From contig NZ_MWQY01000002.1 in NCBI RefSeq assembly GCF_002087085.1, positions 62,001 to 126,000 of the forward strand: a stretch of DNA of 64,000 nt, read 5' to 3'. Below, piece by piece: positions 50,295-58,549 of the stretch. Numbering within the stretch: position 1 is the stretch's first letter; the number at the start of each line of letters is the position of its first letter. The translations under genes and the position numbers were made by a program. This stretch comes from Marispirochaeta aestuarii. Its GTDB lineage: Bacteria; Spirochaetota; Spirochaetia; JC444; Marispirochaetaceae. Below the pieces are notes generated by a model, which saw nothing but the letters and a program-made list of their open reading frames with translations, had not been told where the DNA came from and did no database searches.

Positions 50295-52232
50295 CTATTT
50301 GCGAAAAAGCACCTCTTCCGCGTCCAGATTGTATTTTCGCATTTTCCGCCATAGCGTTGAATTATCGATTCCCAGAAGGTCAGCGGCCTGCTTCTTGTTT
50401 CCCATGGTCTGACGCAGAGCGGCGACGAGAATACCCTTCTCCATCTTTGCGAAACTCTCACTGTTTATAGTGTCTATATAGAAAAGGTCGCCTTCCCTGT
50501 CGCTGCAGGCCTGAGTTTCATCGGTATCCAGAACCTTATAGACTGTTTCACAGTCGATCCCCCCGTCATTCGCAATAATAGCCAACCGTTCACAGATGTT
50601 TATCAGTTCCCTCACATTGCCCGGCCAGGAGTGTTCCGAAAGAACCGACATTGCCTCAGGGGAGACATCCGGAACCTGTTTTTTCATACGCATGCTGTTC
50701 TGTTCTATGTAGTTGCGAAGCAGCAGCGGAATATCCTCTTTACGCTCCCTCAGGGGGGGGATAGTGATTCTGAGAACATCCAGCCGGTAAAGCAGGTCCC
50801 GCCGGAAACGGTCTGAGCGAACAAGATCCTTGAGGGGCACATTGGAAGCAGCAATAACCCGCACATCGATGGGAATCACCCGGTCATGTCCAAGACGCAT
50901 GATCTCCTTTTCCTGCAGGACCCGCAGGAGACGAGCCTGAAAAGGCAGAGAGAGCTCGGATACCTCATCCAGAAAAATCGTACCCCTGTGGGCGAGTTCG
51001 AAAAGCCCCGCCTTACCCGCCCTGGCTGCACCGGTAAAGGCCCCTTCGACATACCCGAAAAGCTCGCTTTCCAGAAGATGTTCCGGAATCGCCGCACAAT
51101 TGACTGCCACAAAGGGCCCTTTACGTCTTTTGCTTGCGTTATGGATGCTCTGGGCAAACAACTCCTTGCCGGTACCGGTCTCTCCGTCAAGCAGAATATT
51201 TGAATCAGCCTCACTGTACTTCATGGCCAGTTCGATTGCTCCGGAAATAGCCTCGCCATAGCCGATAATGTCCTTGAAATGGTATTTGGCAGTCAGCCCC
51301 TTTTTGAACAGCTTCTGCCGTATACGCTCTTCCACCTCCTGGATGCGGGAGATCTTCTGAAAAGTAGCGACGGCGCCGACTATCTCAGAATCTATCTGGA
51401 GGGGAACACAGTTCGTGGAAATCATCGAGTCCTTTACATTATACAGCCCCTCAAGTTCCTCTTTGCCGGTTTCAAGGACCCTGGTAATACCGATTTCGGG
51501 CAACACCTCACCTATGGGACTGCCGATGAGATTTTGCTTCTCAGATTTCAGGATCTCCCCTGCCAGTTTGTTGAAAAGGGTGATCTTACCCTGCTCATCC
51601 ACTGCTATTATTCCTTCGTAGGAATAGTCCATGATGGTGCGGAGCCGCTCGACCCGTGCTCTCTCGGCCCTGGATATAAGGGCAGTCCGTACGGCCTCGT
51701 CCACCGCCTGCCGGATGGATTCGTAGCCGGATTCGATCATGACAGCGGGAAAATGTGCCGCTTCCGCGATCTTGGTCACCATCAGACCGCCCACAACGGC
51801 ATCCGCATCTCCGGCGATGGCCTGACGAACAAAGGAAGCGCCTTCCTCTTCGGAGGATACCTGATGCGCGACCAGCTCCACATCCATCGCCTTTCCGATG
51901 GAGGAAACACCGTACATGACGAAGGAGGAACCTATACAGGCGATTTTTTTTGCGCCGAAGCGTTCCCTGCATGCGTGAATAGCATGAACAATATCGTATC
52001 CGCTTATGGGCAGCTCAATAAGGGGAATACCGCTGTTGAGGCTGCGAATACTTTCGGCGGCGATACCCCTGGCAATGATGACATCCCCCTTGAGCTTGAG
52101 AGAGGGAACATCATGAACCTCAACCTGCAGGATGTTCTTTTTGATCCTCTCGAAGAGCGGATGCTCCTGAAATACCTTATGGACCAGTTCCATCATAGAG
52201 ACGTAGGGAACACAGAACGTCAACTCGATCAT
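50295..52232 (-). CDS. Sigma-54-dependent activator with PrpR_N, PAS, AAA+ and Fis-type HTH domains
   Basis: A 645-aa activator. ATG at 52232 is chosen for GGAG 8 nt upstream. A PrpR_N-type sensor (about 1-175, VIIARGIAAESIRS, GYDIVHAI) precedes a PAS domain (about 205-310, DYSYEGIIAVDEQGKI). The AAA+ core holds GETGTGKELFAQSIHN, the sigma-54 contact loop GAFTGA, LFLDEV-type Walker B (TIFLDEVSEL) and SWPGNVREL. The C-terminal HTH is MGNKKQAADLLGIDNSTLWRKMRKY. It probably senses a small organic molecule and activates the two sigma-54 promoters next to its 3' end. Confidence 0.94.
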   Translation of the reverse strand: MIELTFCVPYVSMMELVHKVFQEHPLFERIKKNILQVEVHDVPSLKLKGDVIIARGIAAESIRSLNSGIPLIELPISGYDIVHAIHACRERFGAKKIACIGSSFVMYGVSSIGKAMDVELVAHQVSSEEEGASFVRQAIAGDADAVVGGLMVTKIAEAAHFPAVMIESGYESIRQAVDEAVRTALISRAERARVERLRTIMDYSYEGIIAVDEQGKITLFNKLAGEILKSEKQNLIGSPIGEVLPEIGITRVLETGKEELEGLYNVKDSMISTNCVPLQIDSEIVGAVATFQKISRIQEVEERIRQKLFKKGLTAKYHFKDIIGYGEAISGAIELAMKYSEADSNILLDGETGTGKELFAQSIHNASKRRKGPFVAVNCAAIPEHLLESELFGYVEGAFTGAARAGKAGLFELAHRGTIFLDEVSELSLPFQARLLRVLQEKEIMRLGHDRVIPIDVRVIAASNVPLKDLVRSDRFRRDLLYRLDVLRITIPPLRERKEDIPLLLRNYIEQNSMRMKKQVPDVSPEAMSVLSEHSWPGNVRELINICERLAIIANDGGIDCETVYKVLDTDETQACSDREGDLFYIDTINSESFAKMEKGILVAALRQTMGNKKQAADLLGIDNSTLWRKMRKYNLDAEEVLFRK

Positions 52233-52340
52233 AAGCAAACTCCGGCATATATGGTAGCATACTTTTTTCAGATAATGACCAGATAAACCATGGGTCTTTT
52301 CAGGTTCCAGGGTTGATCTGAAAACGGCTATATGGAAACC

Positions 52341-52368
52341 TTGCAATCCACCGCCGAGGTGCTATATA
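52341..52368 (+). promoter_or_regulatory. Candidate gpsA promoter
   Basis: TTGCAA (52341-52346), 16 nt, TATATA (52363-52368). The start is expected near 52375, with AGGAGG about 8 nt later ahead of the ATG at 52396. Confidence 0.5.
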
Positions 52369-52395
52369 AAGAAACCACAGGAGGTCTCGGACAGC

Positions 52396-53475
52396 ATGAA
52401 GAAGGTTGGGATTATCAGTGCCGGTGCCTGGGGTACGGCCCTGGGTAAAATAATCGCTGAATTGGGCAATGAAGTCGTTATGTGGGACTTCATGACGGAC
52501 GTGGTCGACGACATTAATCATAACAATACCAACGGACGGTATCTGCTTGGTGTCAGGCTGCCTTCGAACCTGCAGGCAACCACGGATATTACCCTGGCCG
52601 CCGCGGACAAGGATTTTATAATTGTTGCAACCCCGTCCCTGTATATAATCGATTCGGTAAAAAAGATTGCCGCCATGCCGGGAGTACGGGAGGGAAACAC
52701 CTTTATCGCTGTGGTAACGAAGGGTTTCATATCCGGCGAAGAAGAATCAAAACTCCTTATCGAGGCCATTGAAGAGTTTCTGCCGGAGACCTACAGGAAC
52801 AACCTGGTCTACATCTCGGGTCCCAGCCACGCGGAAGAGGTTTCCCGGGGTAAGCTGACCGGGCTGATCGCCGCCTGCCCCAACGGGCGCAATGCCATAC
52901 GCTTCCGGGAACTCCTGACCGGTTCCACCCTGATGGTTTTTCCCTCCCTCGATATAGTGGGGGTACAGACCTGCGGTGCCGTCAAGAACGTCGTTGCCAT
53001 AGCCTTCGGAATGCTGGATGCGATGATGGAGTTCTCCGACAGTTTCGGCGACAACACCGAGTCTCTGCTTCTGGCTGCAGGCCTGAACGAGATCCAGCTT
53101 CTGGGAACAGCCCTCGGTTCCACCCACCCTGAAACTTTTACCTCTATTGCCGGTGTGGGCGACCTGGACGTAACCTGCCGCAGCCGTCACGGCAGAAACC
53201 GGCGTTTCGGCCGGGAGATCATCAAGGACAGGATACTCGCCCGCTTCAAGGATCTGGAGGACCTTATCCGTAATATTTCCAGCCTGGGATTCCTGCCCGA
53301 AGGAGCTGTGGCTGCAAAATTTGTTCATGAGATCGCCCGTCAGCGGAAGCTCAAGCTGCCTATCTGCGAAACCGTCTATTCCATTCTGAACTGCGAGGTT
53401 AATCCCTCCCAGGCGGTATCGATAATGGTGGAAAACCTTGGCGGGGCGCTTACGCAGACTATTCCGGACGCCTAG
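52396..53475 (+). CDS. gpsA: Glycerol-3-phosphate dehydrogenase [NAD(P)+]
   Basis: A 359-aa enzyme making sn-glycerol 3-phosphate for phospholipids. The cofactor loop reads IISAGAWGTALG, where the first glycine of the usual GAGSWGTAL is serine. Other landmarks are canonical: VVTKGF, ISGPSHAEEV, CGAVKNVVAIAFGMLD with the catalytic lysine, GVGDLDVTCRSRHGRNRRFG and LPICETVYSIL. It is closer to housekeeping GpsA than the copy at 7657, although slightly longer than E. coli GpsA (339 aa). It lies alone upstream of the tRNA-Cys gene. Confidence 0.9.
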   Translation: MKKVGIISAGAWGTALGKIIAELGNEVVMWDFMTDVVDDINHNNTNGRYLLGVRLPSNLQATTDITLAAADKDFIIVATPSLYIIDSVKKIAAMPGVREGNTFIAVVTKGFISGEEESKLLIEAIEEFLPETYRNNLVYISGPSHAEEVSRGKLTGLIAACPNGRNAIRFRELLTGSTLMVFPSLDIVGVQTCGAVKNVVAIAFGMLDAMMEFSDSFGDNTESLLLAAGLNEIQLLGTALGSTHPETFTSIAGVGDLDVTCRSRHGRNRRFGREIIKDRILARFKDLEDLIRNISSLGFLPEGAVAAKFVHEIARQRKLKLPICETVYSILNCEVNPSQAVSIMVENLGGALTQTIPDA

Positions 53476-53494
53476 GAACCGGATCAGAAAGGGG

Positions 53495-53523
53495 TAGACA
53501 AGCCAATCGGGTTTTGGTATCTT
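53495..53523 (+). promoter_or_regulatory. Candidate tRNA-Cys promoter
   Basis: TAGACA (53495-53500), 17 nt, TATCTT (53518-53523), with the predicted start about 8 nt before the tRNA 5' end. Confidence 0.55.
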
Positions 53524-53537
53524 TTGCACCTGATTAC

Positions 53538-53609
53538 GGCGCCGTACCCAAGTGGTAAGGGAGAGGTCTGCAAAACCTTTATGCAGCGGTTCGAATCCGC
53601 TCGGCGCCT
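53538..53609 (+). tRNA. tRNA-Cys (GCA anticodon)
   Basis: A full cloverleaf is visible. The acceptor stem is GGCGCCG/CGGCGCC with discriminator T53609, the D-arm lies around CCCAAGTGGTAAGG, the anticodon stem GAGGT/ACCTT has loop CTGCAAA (anticodon GCA), and the T-arm is GCGGTTCGAATCCGC. The 3' CCA is not encoded. The last 14 nt of the gene recur in the tandem repeat that follows. Confidence 0.95.
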
Positions 53610-53840
53610 CTATATTCAAGGCCCGCAACAGCGGGCCTTTCATCATTCCTGCAAGGCGGGCGGCCATAGGCCTATCCACTCGGCGCCTCTATATTCAAGG
53701 CCCGCAATAGCGGGCCTTTCATCATTCCTGCAAGGCGGGCGGCCATAGGCCTATCCGCTCGGCGCCTCTATATTCAAGGCCCGCAACAGCGGGCCTTTCA
53801 TCATTCCTGCAAGGCGGTAGCCTCCGGCTATCCGCTCGGG
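53596..53840 (+). repeat. 79-bp tandem repeat carrying the tRNA-Cys 3' end and its terminator
   Basis: The block starting with the tRNA 3' end (CTCGGCGCCTC at 53600, 53679 and 53758) repeats with an exact 79-bp period three times; a diverged fourth edge (CTCGGG) lies at 53835. Each unit holds a hairpin, AAGGCCCGC/GCGGGCCTT with a 4-nt loop (53618-53639, 53697-53718, 53776-53797), followed by T, i.e. the tRNA terminator in triplicate. Units 1 and 2 share a GGCCATAGGCCTAT palindromic stretch. Copy 2 has one base change in the tRNA-derived part (ATCCACTCGG) and one in the hairpin loop. The rest of 53841-53994 shows no gene. Confidence 0.9.
53618..53642 (+). terminator. tRNA-Cys terminator (first of three copies)
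   Basis: A 9-bp stem, AAGGCCCGC (53618-53626) with GCGGGCCTT (53631-53639), and an AACA loop followed by T residues. Two further copies lie 79 and 158 nt downstream. Confidence 0.75.
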
Positions 53841-53994
53841 CCTTTATGCTCAATTTAAGCCGGTACATCCTTTACCGTTCTTTGCCATTGGCTCCGGTTT
53901 TGGATAAATTATAACAAGGAAGAGTTGAATCACAGCCTTCAGATACGCATCTCCTTTTCTTAGGTCCATCCCATACCAAAAGGAGAGTACGAGT

Positions 53995-54480
53995 ATGCCA
54001 AGCGAAAAGTTGATTGAGTTCCTCAATCAGAACCATGTTCACTACGAAACGGCCCACCATTTTGAAAACTACACCGCCCAGGAAACTGCAGCCTCAGCCC
54101 ACGTGAAGGGTAAGGAATTCGCCAAGTGCGTAGTGGTAATGCTCGACGGGGATCCCGTCATGACGGTGCTGCCTGCAAACTACAAGGTCGACCTTAAACG
54201 GCTTAAGCAGCTTACCGGATCGAAGTCAGCCTCTATTGCCCACGAGGAGGAGTTCTCCTACATGTTTCCCGACTGCAGCGTCGGAGCCATGCCCCCCTTC
54301 GGGAACCTGTACCATCTGCCGGTGATTGCGGATTCCGATCTGATGAAGGACGATACCATCACCTTCAACGCCGGAAACCACACGGAGGCCCTAAGAATAT
54401 CGGCGGCGGACTATAAACGGCTGGTCCATCCGCGGGTTGCGAATATTCATCGACGTCGCTTCAGGCCCTTTATTATGTAG
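53995..54480 (+). CDS. YbaK/EbsC-type aminoacyl-tRNA deacylase
   Basis: A 161-aa protein of the YbaK/ProX superfamily, which hydrolyses mischarged tRNAs. Typical features are FLNQNHVHYETAHH at the N-terminus, TAQETAASAHVKGKEFAKCVVVM with the conserved lysines, and a glycine/proline loop SVGAMPPFGN. Whether it acts on Cys-tRNAPro or on another pair cannot be told, although it lies near a tRNA-Cys gene. AAAGGAGAG precedes the ATG. Its 3' end overlaps manA tail-to-tail by 8 bp. Confidence 0.88.
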   Translation: MPSEKLIEFLNQNHVHYETAHHFENYTAQETAASAHVKGKEFAKCVVVMLDGDPVMTVLPANYKVDLKRLKQLTGSKSASIAHEEEFSYMFPDCSVGAMPPFGNLYHLPVIADSDLMKDDTITFNAGNHTEALRISAADYKRLVHPRVANIHRRRFRPFIM

Positions 54481-55558
54481 CCTCCGGCAGGCATTCCAGC
54501 AGCTTCAGGGGTTTTCCCGAAGAGGTCTCTATTACCCTGTTCACCGCCCCGGCGGGAACAAAAAGGGCCGTATAGGGACCGACAGGCACGTCCCCCAGGC
54601 TGCCTTCCCCTTCCAGACAGAGGACCACGGCAAAGCCTCCGTCTGAGTTGAGCTCTCCTTTTCCGGGAACTGCGTGGTAGTTCACCCGGAAAGGCATGCC
54701 CATGGCCGGCACGGTCAGGGGCAGACAGGTTTCACCTGACTCGTCCAGGGGGCATGATCCGATAAAGCGCCCCCGCAGCTCCTCCGGCGTATACGGGGTG
54801 TAATCGAACATATCCAGCATGGATTCAAAACCGGCACCCAGATGACATGCCTCCTCCGGAAGAACCCGGCCTTTGGGGGTAATGCGTTCGGGACGCAGGG
54901 TAAAATCCGTGGGTTCCTGGGCTTCCAGAAGAAAACACCCGGGACCGATGGCATGGGGCACGCCGCCGGGGACGGCCATTACATCACCGGGCTGTACCGG
55001 GATTTTATGCAGGGCATCGATCATTCCCTGAATATCCTGGGCTTCAAAAAGACGACGCCACTTTTCCCGTGTTATACCGGGCTTGAAACCAAAGAGCACA
55101 TACGGCTTCTGGCCGTCGATCTCCCGTCCACCCAGAATAACCCAGAACTCGCTCTTCCCGAAGGGAGAGTTAAAATAACGCAGGGAGTCCTTACGGGTGG
55201 GATGGGCCTGAATGGTAAGACGTTCGGCGGAGTCGATGAGCTTGACGAGCAGGGCGGGGTCGCTTCCGAAACGATCCACGTGGCGTTTTCCCAGAAAAGC
55301 GGCGGGATCCTGCTCTATAAGGCTCTTCAGGCTTTTCGTTTCTGTCCCGGCATCTTTCGAAACAAAACTCAAGCCTTCCCCGTCGATGTGCTCCCGCCCG
55401 GGATTCCGGGCGCTGACCACCGAGGCCAGCCATGATTCGGGAAACTCACCGTCCCCGGGATTCTCCTTTCCATAGACCGTGTCCAGTATCCTGCCGCCGA
55501 CATATGTACGCCAGACCCGCGTCGGGTCCACCGCCAGTGGTTTCTCTGCAATTGTCAC
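54473..55558 (-). CDS. manA: Mannose-6-phosphate isomerase, class I
   Basis: A 361-aa cupin-type isomerase interconverting mannose 6-phosphate and fructose 6-phosphate. The zinc ligands are visible as Gln117 and His119 (LTIQAHPTR), Glu137 (GKSEFWVIL) and His202 (PGGVPHAIGPG). SWLASV near residue 42 matches the family E-x-W region. It is monocistronic. The N-terminal segment includes VWRTYVGGRILDTVYG, more like Firmicutes/spirochaete short forms than the E. coli enzyme. Confidence 0.9.
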   Translation of the reverse strand: MTIAEKPLAVDPTRVWRTYVGGRILDTVYGKENPGDGEFPESWLASVVSARNPGREHIDGEGLSFVSKDAGTETKSLKSLIEQDPAAFLGKRHVDRFGSDPALLVKLIDSAERLTIQAHPTRKDSLRYFNSPFGKSEFWVILGGREIDGQKPYVLFGFKPGITREKWRRLFEAQDIQGMIDALHKIPVQPGDVMAVPGGVPHAIGPGCFLLEAQEPTDFTLRPERITPKGRVLPEEACHLGAGFESMLDMFDYTPYTPEELRGRFIGSCPLDESGETCLPLTVPAMGMPFRVNYHAVPGKGELNSDGGFAVVLCLEGEGSLGDVPVGPYTALFVPAGAVNRVIETSSGKPLKLLECLPEAT

Positions 55559-55665
55559 AACTCTTCTCCCGGATTGTGGTTCCTGAAATCAGAATAGCCG
55601 ATATGCTGCAAAGATGGAATGCGGCTCAGGCCTGAACTGCAGGGAAAAAGGAAGAACCCGTCACA

Positions 55666-56034
55666 TCAGTTACGGATTTTCAGTTCTGTTTTTTCCGGAT
55701 GCTTCTTTAAATGAAGATACCGGTGATGCGCGGTTTGTGCGGCTTTTTTCAGGATTTGCCGTATCTCCGGATCATTCAGTATTTCAAAAACAGGCGGAGA
55801 GCCCTTGAACTCCTCGCTGATCCTGTAATGGTCCTTTTTTTCGGGACTGAAGCTGACATCCTCTCCATCCAGAGAGATCTCCTCATGGAGGAGAGTTCCA
55901 AGAAGATCCGCCACACTGATGGTAAAGGCGCGGCGTAAATCATCAACTTTTTTTGAATTGGTAACACGGTTTCTGAACTTGCTGAAAAACTCTTTTTCTA
56001 CTTCGTGCAGATTCTGAGTGGCTTTGTAACTCAT
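55666..56034 (-). CDS. Small protein of unknown function
   Basis: A 122-aa soluble, highly charged protein with a good AAGGAGG before its ATG. It is probably mostly helical: EVEKEFFSKFRNRVTNSKKVDDLRRAFTISVADLL at the N-terminus and a His/Lys-rich C-terminus (AAQTAHHRYLHLKKHPEKTEL). No cysteine, TM segment or known motif is seen. It lies between manA and the NUDIX gene on the same strand, with gaps of about 100 and 80 nt that hold no clear element. Confidence 0.65.
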   Translation of the reverse strand: MSYKATQNLHEVEKEFFSKFRNRVTNSKKVDDLRRAFTISVADLLGTLLHEEISLDGEDVSFSPEKKDHYRISEEFKGSPPVFEILNDPEIRQILKKAAQTAHHRYLHLKKHPEKTELKIRN

Positions 56035-56112
56035 TCTTTGCCTCCTTGAATCGGATCCATCAGCTTGAGTTCCAGACCAGTCGATACAGCAGCCCTCTAT
56101 ATTCTAATATAC

Positions 56113-56715
56113 TTACAGCACCCTTCCGGGTGAACCGCTTTCCAGGTTTTTCCGCCAGCGCCGGTAATAGGCAAGAGCCATCAGCATTACCCCGTTGCCG
56201 TATTCCCCTGTCCCCATCTTCTCGAACACCTCCTTCTCGGGAACAGGCGCGAACTCCACTCTTTCATGAAGGTCCAGGCTCTGTTCCGTACCGCCCTGGA
56301 GACCAAGGGCCACAAAGGTATGGGTATGGTTTGTCATGAAGGCTGGATTGGGGTTGATGGAGCCGATGCAGACAAACTCATCCGCACGATGGCCCGTCTC
56401 CTCCAGAAGCTCCCGGGCGGCGGCATCTGCCGGATCCTCCCCCGGATCCACTGCGCCGGCGGGGAACTCCACGGTCAGCTCCCCGGACCCGTGTCGGAAC
56501 TGTCGTACCATAAGAAAATCCCGGGTTCCGTCGGCTTTTTCCAGTACGGGAATGATGGTTACCCATTCGGGAGCCTCGATCAGCACAAACTCCCCTTCCT
56601 TTGCCTCCCCGTCCCTGCGTTTCGCGGCAGAAAGGGTAAAAATGGGGGTCTTTGCGACTACCCGGCGCTGGATCTCCTTCCAGTGGTGGTGCTCATCCGG
56701 CTGCACCCAGGTCAT
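56113..56715 (-). CDS. NUDIX hydrolase (ADP-ribose pyrophosphatase-like)
   Basis: A 200-aa NUDIX protein. The Nudix box is complete: GAVDPGEDPADAAARELLEETGH at about residues 80-102, with the catalytic REx2EE. An upstream strand VEFPAGAVDPGE and an N-terminal beta-domain match ADP-ribose pyrophosphatases. Its ATGA start overlaps the stop of the quinone reductase gene, so the two are probably co-translated; both deal with nucleotide or redox housekeeping. Confidence 0.9.
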   Translation of the reverse strand: MTWVQPDEHHHWKEIQRRVVAKTPIFTLSAAKRRDGEAKEGEFVLIEAPEWVTIIPVLEKADGTRDFLMVRQFRHGSGELTVEFPAGAVDPGEDPADAAARELLEETGHRADEFVCIGSINPNPAFMTNHTHTFVALGLQGGTEQSLDLHERVEFAPVPEKEVFEKMGTGEYGNGVMLMALAYYRRWRKNLESGSPGRVL

Positions 56716-57320
56716 AGGGAAGCTCCGCTTTCGTCTTCTGATGCCATAAGACGCTTCAGGGTCTCGGCACAGGCGTCAAGAAACTCCTTCCGCTCAGTAT
56801 AATCGCTTCCCCGGGTTTCCGGGAGGATCAGAACCTCCGCAGGACCGAATCCGCAGTAGTGGAAGACCCTCCTCTGCCACATATCCACCGCCGGTATCGG
56901 CTCGGAAGCGTCGGCGTCGGAGGTAATCACCGTCAGGGCCATTTTCTTTTTCAGAAGGGGGATCCGCCGAAACCTCCCCGTTGAGTCCTCCTCAAAACTG
57001 AAGGCGAAACCCGGCTGCAAAACCCGGTCAAGCCAGCCTTTGAGGATCCCCGGAGGGGTTCCCCACCAGTCCGGATGCACCCAGGCAATCAGCCCGGCCT
57101 CGCTCAGAAGCTTCTGGTGACGCTGGACTGTTTCATCAAAGCTGAAGCGCCGGACTGTCTCGTCAGAACTCAGTACCGGATCGAACTTCTCCTCGTAGAG
57201 ATTCAGGATTGAAACCCCGGCTCCCGTCTTTCCGGCAGCTTCGGCAAGAACCGCGGCCACGGTTCCGCAAAAGGAGGATGTGTTGGGATGAGCAAGGATA
57301 ATAAGGACCGAATTCTTCAT
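56712..57320 (-). CDS. NAD(P)H:quinone oxidoreductase/flavodoxin-fold protein
   Basis: A 202-aa flavodoxin-like fold protein (MdaB/KefF/NQO1 type). The phosphate-binding start is LIILAHPNTSSFCGTVAAVL, and a LIAWVHPDWWGTPPGILKGWLDRVLQPGFAF block contacts flavin and quinone. It may reduce quinones to protect against redox stress. It lies first in a two-gene operon with the NUDIX gene. Confidence 0.88.
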   Translation of the reverse strand: MKNSVLIILAHPNTSSFCGTVAAVLAEAAGKTGAGVSILNLYEEKFDPVLSSDETVRRFSFDETVQRHQKLLSEAGLIAWVHPDWWGTPPGILKGWLDRVLQPGFAFSFEEDSTGRFRRIPLLKKKMALTVITSDADASEPIPAVDMWQRRVFHYCGFGPAEVLILPETRGSDYTERKEFLDACAETLKRLMASEDESGASL

Positions 57321-57376
57321 GCCTCAAGCCTACCCCCGGAGGCAGTCCTTATTCAAGCTTGCCGCTCTTTTTTGGT

Positions 57377-57405
57377 TTGACTGTTTTTGATTCTCTCGGT
57401 ATCTT
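57377..57405 (+). promoter_or_regulatory. Candidate suf operon promoter
   Basis: TTGACT (57377-57382), 17 nt, TATCTT (57400-57405); an overlapping TTGATT/TAATAA pair (16 nt) lies slightly downstream. No Rrf2/IscR-type palindrome was recognised between it and the first gene. Confidence 0.45.
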
Positions 57406-57446
57406 ATCTAATAATTAACTGATTTTTTTTGTAAGGTATTATCGGT

Positions 57447-57758
57447 ATGATTCACGAGAGCACCGTGCTGGACGCGCTGATGGATGTAATTGACCCGGAG
57501 CTGGGAATAAATATTGTCGACCTTGGCCTGATCTACGGTATCGAGATCGATGAAGAAGGAGACGACAGGGGAATTTCCATCCAGTTCACCCTGACCTACC
57601 CCGGCTGTCCGGTGGGGGACCTGATTCAGAGCGAGATTGTACGTGTCGTCACGGAGGCTACGGGCCTTCCGGTGGGCGCCACGATAATCTGGAATCCCCC
57701 GTGGAATATGGAACGCATGAGCGAGGCTGCCCGGCTTGAACTGGGTTATCCGATATAA
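57447..57758 (+). CDS. sufT: SufT-like MIP18 (DUF59) family protein
   Basis: A 103-aa MIP18/DUF59 protein, a factor for Fe-S cluster maturation. The family signatures are DVIDPELGINIVDLGLIYGI (14-33) and TLTYPGCPVGDLIQ with the conserved cysteine, plus NPPWNMERMSEAARLELG at the C-terminus. It opens the suf operon, 29 nt before sufC. Confidence 0.9.
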   Translation: MIHESTVLDALMDVIDPELGINIVDLGLIYGIEIDEEGDDRGISIQFTLTYPGCPVGDLIQSEIVRVVTEATGLPVGATIIWNPPWNMERMSEAARLELGYPI

Positions 57759-57787
57759 GCTGAAAATCTGCACACAGGAGACTGCAT

Positions 57788-58549
57788 ATGGAACTTGTTA
57801 TCCGCGATCTGCACGCATCAATAGAAAATCAGCCCATCCTCAAGGGAATAGATCTGACGGTAAGAACCGGGGAGACCCATGCCCTCATGGGACCCAACGG
57901 ATCGGGAAAAAGTACCCTGGCAAACGTGCTGATGGGGCATCCAAAATACGAGGTAACCGGAGGCTCGGTCAGGCTGGACGGCCACGAACTCCTCGACCTG
58001 GAACCGGACCAGAGGTCCCTGGCAGGGCTTTTCCTGGCCTTCCAGTATCCCGTGGAAATTCCCGGTCTTACGGTGGGAAAATTCCTGAAACGTGCGGCGG
58101 AGCTCCGCAGCGGGGAGGAAAAACTCAAGGTTTCCAGCTTTATCAGGGAACTCCGGGAAACCATGGATTTTCTTGAGATGGATCAGAATTTTATCAACCG
58201 TTACCTGAACGAGGGCTTCTCCGGGGGCGAAAAAAAGCGCATGGAGATCCTTCAGATGCTTACCCTCAAGCCGGTCTTCGCGGTCCTGGATGAAACCGAC
58301 TCGGGTCTCGACATCGATGCCCTCAAGATAGTATCCCGGGGTGTACGCCGGCTTTCAGGTCCCGACTTTGGTTCCCTGGTTATTACCCACTATCAGCGTA
58401 TCCTCGATTATCTGAAACCCGACTTTGTGCATGTCATGTATAACGGCCGGATCGTCGTCTCCGGAGGCGGAGAGCTTGCGGCAACCCTGGAAGCCCAGGG
58501 TTACGACTGGGTCCGGGAAGAACACGGGGAGGAGGTAAGCCATGGCTGA
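57788..58549 (+). CDS. sufC: Fe-S cluster assembly ATPase SufC
   Basis: A 253-aa ABC-type ATPase of the SufBCD scaffold. Walker A is GPNGSGKST (35-43), the SufC-typical [15 protein letters not shown] follows, then signature [14 protein letters not shown] and Walker [16 protein letters not shown]. It overlaps sufB by 8 nt. It energises cluster assembly on SufB-SufD. Confidence 0.95.
   Translation: MELVIRDLHASIENQPILKGIDLTVRTGETHALMGPNGSGKSTLANVLMGHPKYEVTGGSVRLDGHELLDLEPDQRSLAGLFLAFQYPVEIPGLTVGKFLKRAAELRSGEEKLKVSSFIRELRETMDFLEMDQNFINRYLNEGFSGGEKKRMEILQMLTLKPVFAVLDETDSGLDIDALKIVSRGVRRLSGPDFGSLVITHYQRILDYLKPDFVHVMYNGRIVVSGGGELAATLEAQGYDWVREEHGEEVSHG

Noticed and set aside
52245-52253. Third activator site upstream of the sigma-54 activator gene
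   Set aside because: GCATATATG resembles the core of the other two sites, but the flanks do not form the palindrome and no -24/-12 element follows.
53596-53840. CRISPR array
   Set aside because: The repeats are contiguous 79-bp tandem copies without unique spacers, contain a tRNA 3' end and terminator, and no cas genes are nearby.
53538-53840. Integrated genetic element at tRNA-Cys
   Set aside because: Repeated tRNA 3' ends can mark att sites, but no integrase or mobile-element gene lies nearby and the copies are only 79 bp apart.
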